Shown piece after piece: positions 12,901 to 25,137 of a stretch of DNA of 64,000 nt. The position numbers and the translations under genes are program-made. How positions within the stretch are numbered: position 1 is the stretch's first letter; every line of letters starts with the position of its first letter. Below the pieces are notes generated by a model. The model ran no database searches. It saw nothing but the letters and a program-made list of their open reading frames with translations, and was not told where the DNA came from. Source of the DNA: Larus michahellis (lineage: Eukaryota; Chordata; Aves; Charadriiformes; Laridae); NCBI RefSeq assembly GCF_964199755.1, contig NC_133896.1:93248200-93312199 (forward strand), read 5' to 3'.

Positions 12901-15900
12901 CGACTGCAGTCGCGAACTCTAGCAGCTCCATACAAAATGCCTCTCTTCCACAGACTTTCGGAGGGAAACACCTTGTCCATATATTACCAAGACCATCCTC
13001 TTTGGCATCTTCTAGCTCTACGCAAACGTTTTCGGTTACAATGTCGAATCAGCAGCACCCTCAAACTATCTCATTGAACGGGCAGCTTTTTGCGTTGCAG
13101 CCGGTGATGTCTTCATCTGGAGCTTCAAATCAAGCCCCTATGCAAATTATTCAACCCACCACCAGCGAGGATCCAAATACCAATGTTGCCCTCAATACAT
13201 TCGGTGCTTTAGCTAACCTCAATCAAAGCATATCGCAAATGGCTGGACAGAGCTGCTTGCACTTGTCTCTCAGCCACCCTACCAATCCCACAACTGTCAA
13301 TAACCAGATTGCCACAGTTAACTGTGTGTCAGTAACAACTTCAGTGGCATCTTCAATACCTGCAGAGGTTTCAGCATTAACTAGTGCATCTAATTCGATA
13401 AATGCTTCCCCCAAAAAAGCGGCTGCTGCCTTGCCATCCAATGCAAAATCGAAAAGGACAAACAAAAAGCCAAGTACAAAGAAACACCAAGTGGTCAACA
13501 GTAAAGTGTCCTGCCCAGCAGCTCCTTGCAAAGACGCAGGGAAGGTGGACTGTGCTCCCGTGGAAACGATGGCAAAGCATTCAAACGGTGAGGGGCTGAT
13601 CGATAATGCTCCAGCGGTATCTCAAGCTTTAACGACATCGCAGGCGAGCAGTGTGGCAGCATCGAGTGGTGTCAGCGTTTCTGACTGTTGTTCCAAAGAG
13701 ACTGCCAGCTCTGAACAGGCAGCCAAAACCTCCTCTGTCCCTGAGCCGAGCTCAGCTGAGGCACCCGCTTCCTCGCCACTGGCGTCCGTGGTGTCAGAGC
13801 AGCTGGCGCTTGTCCCGCCGACCGCCAAAGAAGCTGCTCCTCACCAGCAGGCCCGTGGGTCTCAGAACCGTCCACCAACCAGCTCTGCCTTGTCAGAGTC
13901 TCCGAAATCCTGTGAACCCAACACCACCTTAACGTCCTCTCGTACTGAAGCACATGTGACAAATTCTCAGGTTGCTGGGACATCAGCAGCACAGAGCAGC
14001 ACAGCGGGTCATACGTCCAAGGCAGGAACGATTTCGGAGTCCTGCAACGTTACACAGGATTCCTCAGTGGTAATGCAAGATGTGGACTTGTTAGAAGGAC
14101 AGGGTCTAACCAAAATGCTGTCTGATCTCACGAAAGAAAGAACAGCTGTGGAAAAAACCTCTTCTTTCAGTGTTCAGGGGGAGCATTCTAATTTTCCCAT
14201 GGAAAACTCTAAATCAGCAGACTCAAATGTTGATTTGCCTGAGAAGCAGGAACTCTTGCTGATGAACACGGAAGGCGATACTCTTTCCCAGCATCACTCC
14301 TGCATTTCTGACCAGGAAGTAGTCAGTGCTTCCCTTATCGCTAGCAGGCAGGCCGACTCCCCTATGTCAACTAGCTCTGGCAGCAGTCGAGGCTTCTCGG
14401 TTGCATCTATGTTGCCAGATACCACCAGAGAAGACGTTACTAGCAGCACCTCAACAAGTACCTGTAACAGCTGCACATTTTCAGAACAGACCGACATTGT
14501 AGCTCTTGCAGCAAGAGCTATTTTTGACCAGGAGAACCTTGAGAAAGGTGGAGGAGGAATGCAGGTTAACATGAGGGATGCCATCTCTAAGTCAACTGAG
14601 GTTGCACCTTTGGAGAGAGAGCAACAGCCTTTTAAGGCTCAACCAGTGAAAGAAAACAACGCAGGACCGTTGGAAGCAGCACCAAACAAATTCAGTGCTC
14701 AGGATGCAGTACAGACAAATGTCGATAGGCAGGTTGAAAAGCCAAGCTGCTCTGTAGGAGGTGTAGAAACATCAAACGCTTCTTTGCAGATTTCCACTTC
14801 CCAGTCACCAAGCATAACCAGTTTAAGCGTGAATAATCTAATACACCAGAGTCGCATTGTCCATCCCCTTGTGAGTTGTTCCAGTTTATCCCAGTCTTCA
14901 GAGCCAGCGAGCGTCCCTGCAACTGTGAGCCTCTCCCTTCCACCTACCACGTACGTCAATCAGTCTCCAGGCCCCGCTATGATGAGCGAATATGCTCAGG
15001 AACAACTGAATGCTATTAGGGCAAGCACCATGCAGGCTCCCCAGCTGCCGGAATCACACTTAAAGCAGCAAAATCATGAAGGTCGCAAGGACTCGGCCAA
15101 GCGGGCTGTTCAAGATGACCTTCTGCTTTCTACGGCCAAGAGGCAAAAGCAGTGCCAGACGACGCCCATCAGGCTTGAAGGGATGGCATTGATGAACCGA
15201 ACACCGGAGAGCATTGCTGATCAAACACAGATGCTAGTCAGTCAGATTCCTCCCAATTCGTCCAATTCAGTGGCGTCAGTGAGCAACCAAGGGCACTCGG
15301 ATGGCCTCAATAGGTTATTCCCATCGAACAGCAACTTTGTAACACCAGCTTTGAGACAACCTGAAGTTCAGTGCGGTTCGCAGCCATCAATTTCAGAGCA
15401 GCAAGGCCAGGCTGGGCAGCACTTGCAGCCAATTCAACATGTACCCACTCAAGGCATATCTCACCTTCACAGTAATCATCCCTACTTAAAGCAACAGCAG
15501 GCTGGTCAGTTAAGAGAAAGGCACCACTTGTATCAGCTGCAGCACCATGTCACTCACGGGGAAAACTCGGTCCACTCTCAACCCCACAACGTCCACCAAC
15601 AGCGAACAATACAGCAGGAGGTGCAGATGCAGAAGAAACGAAACCTCATCCAGGGAACACAAGCCACGCAGCTTTCTCTACAGCAAAAACACCACGGAAG
15701 CGATCAAACGCGGCAAAAAGGTGGTCAGCCTCATCCTCACCACCAGCAAATGCAGCAGCAGATGCAGCAGCACTTTGGAGCTTCCCAGCCTGAAAAGAAC
15801 TGTGAAAATCCTGCAACAAGCAGAAACCATCATAACCACCCTCAGAGCCATATAAATCAGGATATTATGCATCAACAGCAACAAGATGTTAGCAGCAGAC

Positions 15901-17816
15901 AGCAAGGTTCAGCTTCTGAACATGTGTCAGGGCACAATCCGATGCAGAGACTTATGACCTCAAGGGGCTTAGAGCAGCAAATGGTGTCCCAGGCAAGTAT
16001 CGTAACCAGGCCATCAGATATGACATGCACCCCTCACAGGCAGGAAAGAAATAGAGTCTCCAGCTACTCTGCCGAGGCGCTCATCGGGAAGACGCCCTCT
16101 AATTCGGAACAGAGAATAGGAATATCTCTTCAAGGCCCTAGGGTTTCTGACCAGCTTGAAATGAGGAGCTATCTTGATGTTTCTAGAAATAAAGGGTTGG
16201 CCATTCATAATATGCAGGGCCGCTTATCTGTCGACCATACAGTTAGTTCAGATGTGCAGCGGCTTTCTGATTGCCAGACATTTAAGCCAGCTGGACCCAA
16301 TCAACAACCAACAGGCAATTTCGATGTCCAGGCTTCAAGAAACAGCGAAATTGGTAATTCTGTGTCATCCCTCAGGGGCATGCAGTCACAAGCTTTTCGA
16401 ATCAGTCAAAATACTGGGCCATCCATAGAAAGACAGAAGAGATTGCCCTACCAGCCAGTACAGGGTATTCCAACAGGAAATACCCTGCCATCAAGGGAGA
16501 ATGAAAACACGTGCCACCAAAGTTTTATGCAGAGTTTACTTGCCCCTCACCTTGGAGATCAAGTTAGTGGAAGCCAAAGATCAATCCCAGAACATCAGAG
16601 GAACACGCAGTGCGGCGCCTCCTCCACGATTGAGTACAATTGTCCCCCAGCACGGGAGAGTGTCCACATCCGAAGAGAGGGTGATGGCCAGAGCAGGGAG
16701 AGCTGTGACATGTCTATTGGTGCAATTAACACGAGGAACAGTTCTCTGAATATTCCTTTTTCAAGTTCTTCTTCCTCGGGAGATATTCAGGGTCGCAATA
16801 CAAGCCCAAACATCTCTGTGCAGAAGTCCAATCCCATGAGGATGACGGACAGTCATGGAACCAAGAGCCACATGAATACGCCTGTTTCTAGCAACATGCA
16901 TGGAGTTGTGAGGCCAACTCACCCTCACTCTGCAGTTTCTCACGGAAATGGCGAGCAAGGGCAACCTTCTGTTCGTCAGCCAAATTCTTCAGTTACTCAG
17001 CGGTCGAGGCATCCTCTGCAAGATAATGGAGGTTCTAAAATACGTCAGCCTGAAAGGAATCGATCTGGAAATCAAAGACATGGAAATGTCTTTGACCCTA
17101 GTCTTCCCCATCTTCCTCTCTCTACCAGCGGCAGTATGATCCTTGGGCGCCAGCAGTCTGCGATAGAAAAAAGAGGAAGCATTGTCCGATTTATGTCTGA
17201 TGGCCCTCAAGTGTCTAATGATAACGCAGCCCCTGACCAACATACGCTCTCTCAGAATTTCGGATTCCCTTTTATTCCGGAGGGTGGCATGAATCCACCG
17301 ATAAATGCCAACGCCTCTTTCATCCCACCAGTCACCCAGCCTAGTGCCACTCGAACACCAGCTCTCATCCCGGTCGATCCTCAGAATACCCTGCCATCCT
17401 TCTATCCTCCTTACTCTCCTGCCCACCCTACCCTTTCCAACGACATTTCAATCCCTTACTTTCCCAATCAGATGTTTCCTAACCCAGGCACGGAGAAGCC
17501 GAGTAGTGGAAGTTTAAACAATCGATTTGGATCCATTCTGTCTCCTCCCAGGCCTGTTGGTTTTGCTCAGCCAAGTTTTCCTTTGCTTCCGGATATGCCG
17601 CCGATGCACATGACCAACACATCGCACTTATCCAATTTTAACTTGACGTCTTTGTTTCCAGAAATAGCCACAGCTCTTCCTCCAGATGGTTCGGCAATGT
17701 CGCCTTTGCTTTCCATTGCAAACACATCTGCTTCAGATTCTTCCAAGCAGTCCTCAAACCGACCTGCCCACAATATAAGCCATATTCTAGGTCACGACTG
17801 CAGCTCAGCTGTATGA
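3916..17816 (+). CDS. USF3: USF3 (KIAA2018), bHLH transcription factor, complete coding region in five exons
   Basis: Joined exons 3916-3962, 6137-6165, 8537-8619, 10113-10209 and 11347-17816 give 2241 residues, close to the roughly 2245 I recall for the human protein. Residues about 15-75 form a basic helix-loop-helix with the HNAVERHRKKKIN basic block, followed by a charged coiled coil (about 86-110, EEIKKLRKQLDELQKEN). The rest is Ser/Thr-, Gln- and Pro-rich and probably disordered. It has basic clusters resembling nuclear localisation signals near residues 785-800 and 1330-1355, a Gln/His-rich region at about 1440-1607, and a Pro-rich conserved C-terminus ending ILGHDCSSAV. The family acts in the nucleus and is expected to bind E-box DNA. 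USF3 has been linked in the literature to epithelial-mesenchymal transition genes and thyroid cancer predisposition. An ATG at 11322 extends the last exon's frame upstream, but those codons are intronic. The gene is convergent with SIDT1. Confidence 0.97.
3963..6136 (+). other. USF3 intron after the first coding exon
   Basis: This is AT-rich intron sequence of about 2.2 kb. No repeat family, RNA gene or extra exon was recognised in it. Confidence 0.7.
6137..6165 (+). CDS. USF3: USF3 29-nt microexon, part of the basic region
   Basis: Acceptor TTTCACAG ends at 6136 and donor GTAGG begins at 6166. The 29 nt complete the split Arg codon, encode KKNRETHNA and leave one base for the next exon. This supplies the N-terminal half of the DNA-contacting basic region, including the His-Asn pair. 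An exon of this size is easily missed by gene finders. Its phases fit both neighbours exactly, and skipping it would shift the frame. Confidence 0.95.
6166..8536 (+). other. USF3 intron between the microexon and the helix 1 exon
   Basis: This intron of about 2.4 kb separates two halves of the DNA-binding basic region. It is AT-rich with no recognised element. Confidence 0.7.
8537..8619 (+). CDS. USF3: USF3 exon for basic region end, helix 1 and loop
   Basis: Acceptor GTTTAG ends at 8536 and donor CAG|GTGAGT follows 8619. The 83 nt complete a Val codon and encode ERHRKKKINAGINRIGELIP and then CSPALKQ. This is the Glu-Arg core of the basic region, the first amphipathic helix and the start of the loop of a bHLH domain. 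Confidence 0.96.
8620..11346 (+). other. USF3 introns flanking the helix 2 exon
   Basis: Intron 8620-10112 (about 1.5 kb) and intron 10210-11346 (about 1.1 kb) surround the helix 2 exon, which is annotated separately. Both are AT-rich. A short TA repeat at about 10088-10098 lies just before the helix 2 acceptor. Nothing else was recognised. Confidence 0.65.
10113..10209 (+). CDS. USF3: USF3 exon for helix 2 of the bHLH
   Basis: Acceptor TTTTAAAG ends at 10112 and donor G|GTAAGT follows 10209. The 97 nt encode 32 residues beginning SKNMILDQAFKYITEMKRQN, which is the second helix, then an Asn/Gly-rich linker and one base of a split Ala codon. Confidence 0.96.
11347..17816 (+). CDS. USF3: USF3 giant last coding exon (2155 residues)
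   Basis: Acceptor TTTTGTAG ends at 11346. From there 6470 nt stay open to TGA at 17814-17816. The exon completes Ala86 and encodes residues 87-2241: the coiled coil after the bHLH, long Ser/Thr/Gln-rich low-complexity sequence, a basic patch, a Gln/His-rich region around 15410-15910 and the conserved Pro-rich C-terminus. The apparent N-terminal MECSHCFV of the raw open frame is intron sequence before the acceptor and is not part of the protein. The many short antisense frames in this exon are shadows. Confidence 0.97.
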
Positions 17817-20439
17817 AAACTGAAAGACTGACTTCTAGTCCGATGCATCGTTTATATATTTAAGAAGAAGAAAGTGGATCTTACCGGCATCCTTGAAGAG
17901 ACCATTCATAGCATCACTGTTTATTTGCCTAAATGTATGTATATGGGTACTTTTCATATTTATATACACACTGTATTTCCATCCACCTTACTAACTTCAA
18001 AGCACCAGTGCCTATAGCAATGCTTACTTACTAGTAACAGTAAGGATGCAACATTGAGAGCTGTGCAAATATTGGTTGTTGATTTTCCAACAATCAAGTT
18101 TGATGTCCGATTGTTCCAGGGTAAGGGCCACCCTCAGTAATATGTGGATGTAAAGAAAAGAGTGAGAGCATCCGTATGGGAGACAGGAAACAAATGCTAC
18201 AGGTTTCGTTTTGTTTCTGATGCGTTTACCTGAAACTACAGACGAACTTGAAGCGGCTTGGGTTTCTCTTTTTCTTTTGTAAAATACCTTCAGGAGCCTC
18301 AACACAGGTCAAGTCTGTGTTAACCCAGCGTTAATTGATAAAGACATTTGTTGTGCAGCTTTTGTCTGTTTGAGGCTTGTCACATGCACTTGACTTAAGG
18401 CTGACTTTACCTGGCAGAAATTACTATGTGTTTCCATGGTCAGCAATTAAAAATACTGGCTTAGAAAATTCAGGTTTCTTTAACCCATGGCTTTCTGTTT
18501 CTAAGAAGAATTTTGTTTTGATCTGTTTTAACAATGGCTTCAGTTACTGCTGAACTTGGTCAACGTTGTAATGTAGCTTACAACTCCTTCTAGCGTAGTC
18601 AGCAGAGGCAGCAGTCGTATTTGTTGCCATTTCATTGTTTGTATGCTGCAAGTTACCTCAGGGTGGGTTTTGTACCTTGTTTAGCACCTTCTTAATGTCT
18701 TTTTTTTTTCCCCCCTCCTCTACTTTTCTTTGGCCCATGCTCAAACACCAGCTTTCTGGTTTCTGTGAGTGACAGCCCTTTGTTGTACCAGGCAGCACAT
18801 GGGAGGAGGACTGAGCCTGTGGCATCCCGCAAAATGAGCCGGGGCATTCCCGGGAGCACAGTTGTTACTTAACGTTGCTGACAGGATCGGGCCCGAGTTA
18901 ATATCAGTACCCTGCACTTGAATGCACCTTTTGTCTAAACCTGTATGATTGTGGCTGAAGGAGGAACGTGAACGTGTCAAGACCGAACTGCTGCACACCG
19001 GGAAGAAAGACGCTGTGATTTGAGCACCGCGAGGAAGGGGGACGCGTCTGTATGTGCGTGAGAGACGGAGTGAATGTGCGTGTGCTGGCTGAGTCTCCAG
19101 TACTTTCACAAGTTTTGGTCCCGTTTCTTTTAAAGAAAAGGGAAGAACTAGGTAAGTTTTATTTATTTAATGGCTCTGCAGTGTGATTTTTTTTAAAAAA
19201 AAAAAACAAGGCAGAAATATTCTGTCTTTTATTTTTATGTGCTTGGAAATACCATTCCGGTTTTGATTCTTCAAATAACAGAGTAACTTCAGGTTTCCTT
19301 GTATGCAATCCTCCCCCTGGCAGCCGGGGAGTGGCAAAAACTGCTCTGGGGCCGCTTCTCTGGGCAGGGCGAGGTTGAAACACTTGTGTGTTGCCCACCA
19401 GCGCATCGTCTTGCTGCTCCTGGGACCTGTCACGGGTTCTTCCCCAATTCCTCTGCTAGAGGGGGCGTGGGGAGGAGCAGGCTCCCTGGGATTTTTTTAG
19501 GTGTTTGTTGTGGGTTTTTTTTCTTTGAAAGGCAGAAAAGAAGATATTCTCTATCTTCAAGAATGGCCCCACCAAGAGGGATGTGAAAATTTTTTCCATA
19601 GCTTGGCTAACCAGGCCACATTTTTGCTAAGTCCGTTTGCACTGATCCAGGAAAGTAGAGGCTTTAACATAAAAAATAATTGGGCTGTGTCTGTATTCCA
19701 TCCTGACAGTGTCTCTGTTCTTATAACCAGGGGTCTGATGTTTTCTTGCAAAGCTAAGTAAAATGGTTGTCATCCAAATTGGGAATCCCTTTTTCGTTCC
19801 GATGGACCCTATCTTAGGACACTAAATCTAAGCGGTGCTTCAGTTTTCTGTGTTTATTAAAAATGATAGATTGAATATTTATTTCACTTCAGAGCAAGGG
19901 AGCTTGTCTGATTTTGACTGCCAAAGTGTAGTTACCAACCGAATGGCAGCAACCGGCCTGTGCAGAGCAGAGGGTTAGGAATGACAGTCAGTCCCCAACG
20001 CCAAACCAATTAAGCAAACTGCAGGTTTATCTGGGTGGTATCTGAGGAGACTCTCTGATCAAATTGATTTCCCTAGTAGATCCCAGTAGATCACGAAAGG
20101 GCCACCTCAGGTGGTGAAATGAGTTCCATAACAATGAGTGGCTCCTTGGGTTGTGGATGATAAAGACAGGGGTATTGAATGAGTGGCTCCGCTGTGCATT
20201 AGTTACATAGTTGTCTGGACCTTTAGGAGGGAAGCAAAACAGCCATTCTTGCCCTCTTTAAATGGCCTTGTGTGTGCAATGCTGTACTTGGCTTTCAAGA
20301 CAAAGTAGTGAAAAATAAAGCCCTGGCTTACAGGACTTTATATAAAGATGTTAATCTTGCTCCTCGTTCCAGGCATTCATGTAGTTCCACATTAGTTTCC
20401 TCTGCTGGGAAAACAACACTACTTCACAGTGGTGTCTTT

Positions 20440-21895
20440 GAAAAACAGAGTGAGCTCGTAAACCTATACGGACCAGTTGCAATGCAACAGTTGAATGTTC
20501 ACAAGTCCATGGGGCCTGATGGGATTCACCCCGGAGTACTAAAGGAGGTAGCGGACATCATGGCAGGACCCTTCTTGATCATCTGCCAAAGTCTTGACAG
20601 TCTGGGGAGGTCCCTGCTGACTGGAAGCTAGCCAGCGTTATTCCAGTTTACAAGAAGGGCTTGAGGGAAGACCCAGGGAACTACAGCCCTGTTAGTCTAA
20701 CCTCAGTTCCTGGAAAAATTATGGGGAAGATTTTTCTGCGTACTGTTGGAAGGCTTTCAAAGAACAATGCAGTTATCAGGCACAGTCAACATGAGTTCAC
20801 AAAGGGAAAGACTTGTTTAACTAATCTGGTATCCTTTTGCAATAAGGTCATCCGCCTAGTGGATGAAAGGAAGGTGGTGGATGTAGTTTTTCTGGATTTT
20901 AGGAAGGCCTTTGCTATTGTCCCTCACAGCATCCTTCTAGGTGAGTTGTCCAGCTGCGGGATGAGCAGCGTGCTGGGTGAAGAACTGGCTGAAGGGCAGG
21001 GCTCACAGGGTTGTGGTGAATGGGGCTACATCTGGCTGGCGACCGGTCACCAGCAGTGCTCCTCAGGGCCCAATTCCAGGGCCAGTCCTGTTCAATATAT
21101 TTATCAACGATCTGGATGCAGGAGTTGAATGCACCATTAGCAAGTTTGCTGATGATACCAAACTGGGAGGTGCTGTTGACTCTCTTGAGGGACAAGAGGT
21201 CTTCAGAAGGTTCTAGATAGATTGGAGCATTGGGCGATGATTAATGGGATGAAATTTAACAAGTCCAAATGCCAGATTCTGCACCCAGGAGGGCTGTAGA
21301 GCAGCCCTGCAGACAGGGATCTGGGGGTGCTGGGGGGCAGCAGGCTCAACAAGAGCCAGCAGTGTGCCCTGGCAGCCAAGAGGGCAACCCGCATCCTGGG
21401 GTGCAGCAAACACAGCATCACCAGCTGGTCAAAAGAGGTGATTGTCCCACTGTGTTCAGCATTGCTGCGGCCTCACCTGGAGTGCTGTGTGCAGGTCTGG
21501 GCCCCACAGTTTAAGAAGGGTGTGAAGGTCCGTGAATGCTTCCAGAGGAGGGCAACAAAGCTGGTGAAAGGGCTGGAAGGAATGTCCTATGGGGAATGGC
21601 TGAGGACTCTGGGCTTGTCTAGTTTGGAGAAAGGAGCCTGAGGGGCAACTGGACATTAGGAAGCATTTATTTACTGAGAGAGGGTGGTCAAACACCGGAA
21701 CAGGCTTCCTAGAGAGGTGGTCGATGCCCCATGTCTGTCAGTGTTTAAAGAGGCATTTGGGCAATGCTCTTTATAACATACTTTAATTTGGTCAGCCCTG
21801 AAGTGTTCAGGCAGTTGGACTAGGTGATCGTTGTAGATCCATTGCCAACTGAAACAGTCCGCTTCGCTTCGCTTCTCTTCTTCTCTTCTATATAT
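20440..21895 (+). mobile_element. CR1 LINE fragment in sense orientation in the USF3 3' UTR
   Basis: Translated frames match the CR1 reverse transcriptase in order: [82 protein letters not shown] and RPHLECCVQVWAPQFKK. The frame shifts around 20977 and is interrupted elsewhere, so the copy is inactive even though the FADD motif remains. The 3' part lacks a segment after about 21640 and ends in a tandem CTTCG/TTCTC-like tail near 21860-21895, typical of CR1 3' microsatellite ends. The 5' end is truncated. Confidence 0.92.
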
Positions 21896-24800
21896 TTATT
21901 CCTTCATATTGATTTCACTATTAATTTCACTGGTGGCATGTCAAGGTTAAATGCAATCCTGAGTGTTCACACTAGAGTATGTCCACTGTGACTTTCTGTT
22001 GTTGTTTAGTTGTTTTTTTTTTAATTTTGTAGCTGAAGAGGCGGTAACTGTATCAGTGCCCCTTTTCTGTTTACAAAGACAACCAAAAAATAGCGACTTT
22101 GTTGACAGGCTACCTGTAGTGCCCGTAATCACAACACAGGCATTTTAGTGATATAAAGACTATTGCAATTTTGCAGGAACTGCACAGTTTTGCAGTGAGC
22201 AGCTCAAAAGTAATTACCATGTGACCCTCAGTCTTCTCTAGAGGCTTGTACCTCACATTGTTGTGCCAGGGCACGGTGATTCGTGCGCAATCACCACAAC
22301 ACTTTGTCGTCCTTCTCAGGACTTTTTCTGAAGCCTGCCAAGGATGGAGAAATATCATCATTTCATTACCCTCCTTGAACACGCCAACCTCTGTTGAAGT
22401 TCAGCCACAAACCAGTGCGGGTCTTTTCATGTGCCAGAAGTGATGATGAGTGACCCTGTGGCTGGCGTTGGTGTGGGGTCAGGAAGACCACTATGAAAAG
22501 AAAGGTAGGCAGACCCATCTGTGAGAGCTTCATCTAAACGCATTTATCCAAATTCTATTATTTACATTGCTAACTGGCTTTTAGATCAATTTAATATAAA
22601 AAAAAAAAAATTTGCCCTATTGGGCAGTCTTTTGGTCTATTTGACTATCCAGTATGATCTTTGAATGCTGAATCTGTCCAGGTCCCCGGTTTAAGAGCAG
22701 CTTGTGGGTTTGCCACAGAGTTCAGCTTCTCTCATGTTCATGCTCACGTGCCTTTAGGAAGAACAGTGGATGGACTGGATATTTCACAGGAAATCAGGTA
22801 TTAAGTAATTTTTGTTAGTTTTTAATTATGACATTGGTTTAGTTTTCCTCTTCACCGTAAACTAATCACCCCTGCTATTCCCCATCAACCAGGCTTCTGG
22901 CATTTAGTTTTGTAGGCCAGTTTGTGCCACTGATAGGTCAGTGTTTCAGCTTCTGACTGCGGGCCCTTTCCCAGGGCTTTGGGCTCTGCTCTCAGGAAGA
23001 GAAGTGATTGCAACATCTTTGCCATTGAGTGGAAACTATTCTTTCTTTTCTTTCTTTTTTCTTTTATTTTTCCTTTCCCCTGCCATTGAAGCTGTTGTGT
23101 TTAGGCATCAGGCTGAAAAGATATTAAGGAAGGCTCACCTTACCGCAATATATGCTTTTTTTGAGGGGGAGGGGAAGTTTTGCGGAGCAAATAATTCCAT
23201 TTTACTTGTTTTAATAACAATTGGACAGGCAAATACATTTCCTTCAGCAAACATCTATGACACCAACAATTTATCTTTTTCTCCTAAGAATTACCTGGGC
23301 AATTCACAGTTCCTTTGTTTTTCGAGATATATTTGGAAAAGATTTTGTGGGTTTAATTGCAATTTGTTAGCCCGAGAATGGTATTTTTCTCTTCCATGAT
23401 ACCTTTTTGAAGGTTACTTACACTAAGTGGGGTTTATTTTGGTTTTGAAGGAAGGAAAAATACCCAGTAGTGCCTAATTTAGCAAAATAAGCAACAGAAG
23501 GGGAAGGTTGAGCACTGCCTCAGCTGCCAGCCGTTGTGTAGCTGTGGCTTTCAGCTTGGCCTAAATGACTTCAACAAACAATAGCAAACGGGTATAGGGC
23601 TGCTTTGCATCTGTGTCAGTGTAAGCCTTGATTAATCCCTTAAGAAGCCTTGGAGAATAAAAGCGGAGTCAGACTAGGTTGAAAGCAGGCAATAAAATAG
23701 TAATGTATTAACATTTACATACTTTTCATTGAGAGAAAGGACCTAATTTAAGAGCAGCGAAGGAAACCTAGAACTGAATTGATTTGAGCCGGTGGCTGAG
23801 CCTTACTGAAATGTGTTTTGTAGCTCCTGCTCCCAGCTCCAGTCACTATGCTGCTGCCCAGGTGGAAGAGCACCTCTCTGGAAAAAAAAATAAATGCTGT
23901 GCTAGTACAGAGCCTCCTGAATTCTGCACAAATTTCCTTCTTTAAAGCAGTGCTGCTGTGGTTGGTGACTGTAGTGCTGTTGCAGGAAACACGGCAGGGC
24001 AACCACAGAGGGCATTGCTGGAGAAAAGGGGTCATTTCGTTTTTTCCGATCTCCTGTTGTTTCTACAACTTCTTCAGAGGTACTTGCGCAGTCCTGGCCC
24101 AAGGGCTTGGTCACAAACTCGTGTTGTCATCTGTCTCTGGAAGTGCAGTCAGCTGTGCTAAAAGAGCTATGATCTTTTGCTATTCCCCAAATAAGTTTCA
24201 CGCTCATCACTTTAATAATGATCTCACTTTGACTGGACAGACAGAGTAACATTGCACCTATTTATACCGAATCAGTTGAATTTGTGTTGTTTTCTGATAC
24301 AGTGATATAAGGAGCTCCATTCTTTACCATCACCTAACCTAAGTTATCTATGACTGCTGTTTCCTTCTCCCACTGCCACTGATCCAGCGCAGGTAGCAGC
24401 CACGCGGACAGGAGGCCAGCGCAGACACAGGTTCGCCTGTGAGGGTGTTTTCACCCTCCTACTGCCACTGCCATCCTTAGAGTAAATCTAAAACCTCAGA
24501 GCACCAACGCTTTATTCCCACTAGTTGTACCGAGAGCACGTTGTTCTGTGAACCAGTGAAAGATTGAGCAGAGGTTTTTGGTCGTGATGACACAAAGCTG
24601 TCTTCTCTCTGCAAACGAGCCCTGCTTAGTTACACAGAAGCTATTTATAATTTGCTGATACCAGTTTTTATGAGACAAATTAAAAAAATGTATTAAATCA
24701 TTTCTTTCTGCCTCGCAAAAAGTATTTTCACAAGTAGGTTCCAAGTTTGCAATATGCGCTGATGTTTTGGCAATCACAAATGTGAAACAACCGAGCTCGC

Positions 24801-25069
24801 AGTGGGTTGTACCCCTGTTCCTGCCCACTCACTGTGAGAAGGGAAGCAAATACGGATTTTGCCACAGTAGATTAATCAAAGATACCGTTGCCCTCCACGA
24901 TGTAAATTATTTATATTCAGTCGAGAGTTCTCTGCTGTGCTTTTGTTTTATACAGCTGTAAGTTACTCGGATACAGCCCCAGTGGAAAGTCCTTACTATT
25001 TTGTAATGGCAAAGAAGGAACTCTGCAGTAGAAATCTATAATGAATGAACAGGAATCTCTTCTTCCAAT

Positions 25070-25077
25070 TGTAAATA
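25070..25077 (+). promoter_or_regulatory. Second Pumilio-type recognition element TGTAAATA
   Basis: This is an exact UGUANAUA match 60 nt upstream of the first, in the same AU-rich distal part of the inferred USF3 3' UTR. Confidence 0.5.
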
Positions 25078-25129
25078 AGATCTTGTTCTGTTTATTTTGA
25101 CATCTTTTTACAAATGTATTGCATTCAGG

Positions 25130-25137
25130 TGTAAATA
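25130..25137 (+). promoter_or_regulatory. Pumilio-type recognition element TGTAAATA
   Basis: This is an exact match to the PUF/Pumilio consensus UGUANAUA, on the sense strand of the inferred USF3 3' UTR about 220 nt before the last AATAAA. A second copy is at 25070-25077. Functional status is inferred. Confidence 0.5.

Noticed and set aside
12065..16964. Many other alternative-frame open stretches within USF3
   Set aside because: They overlap the strongly supported reading frame and have no recognisable domains.
16989..17426. 145-codon minus-strand frame in USF3 exon 5
   Set aside because: It is a shadow of the conserved plus-strand USF3 coding sequence, with no independent protein features.
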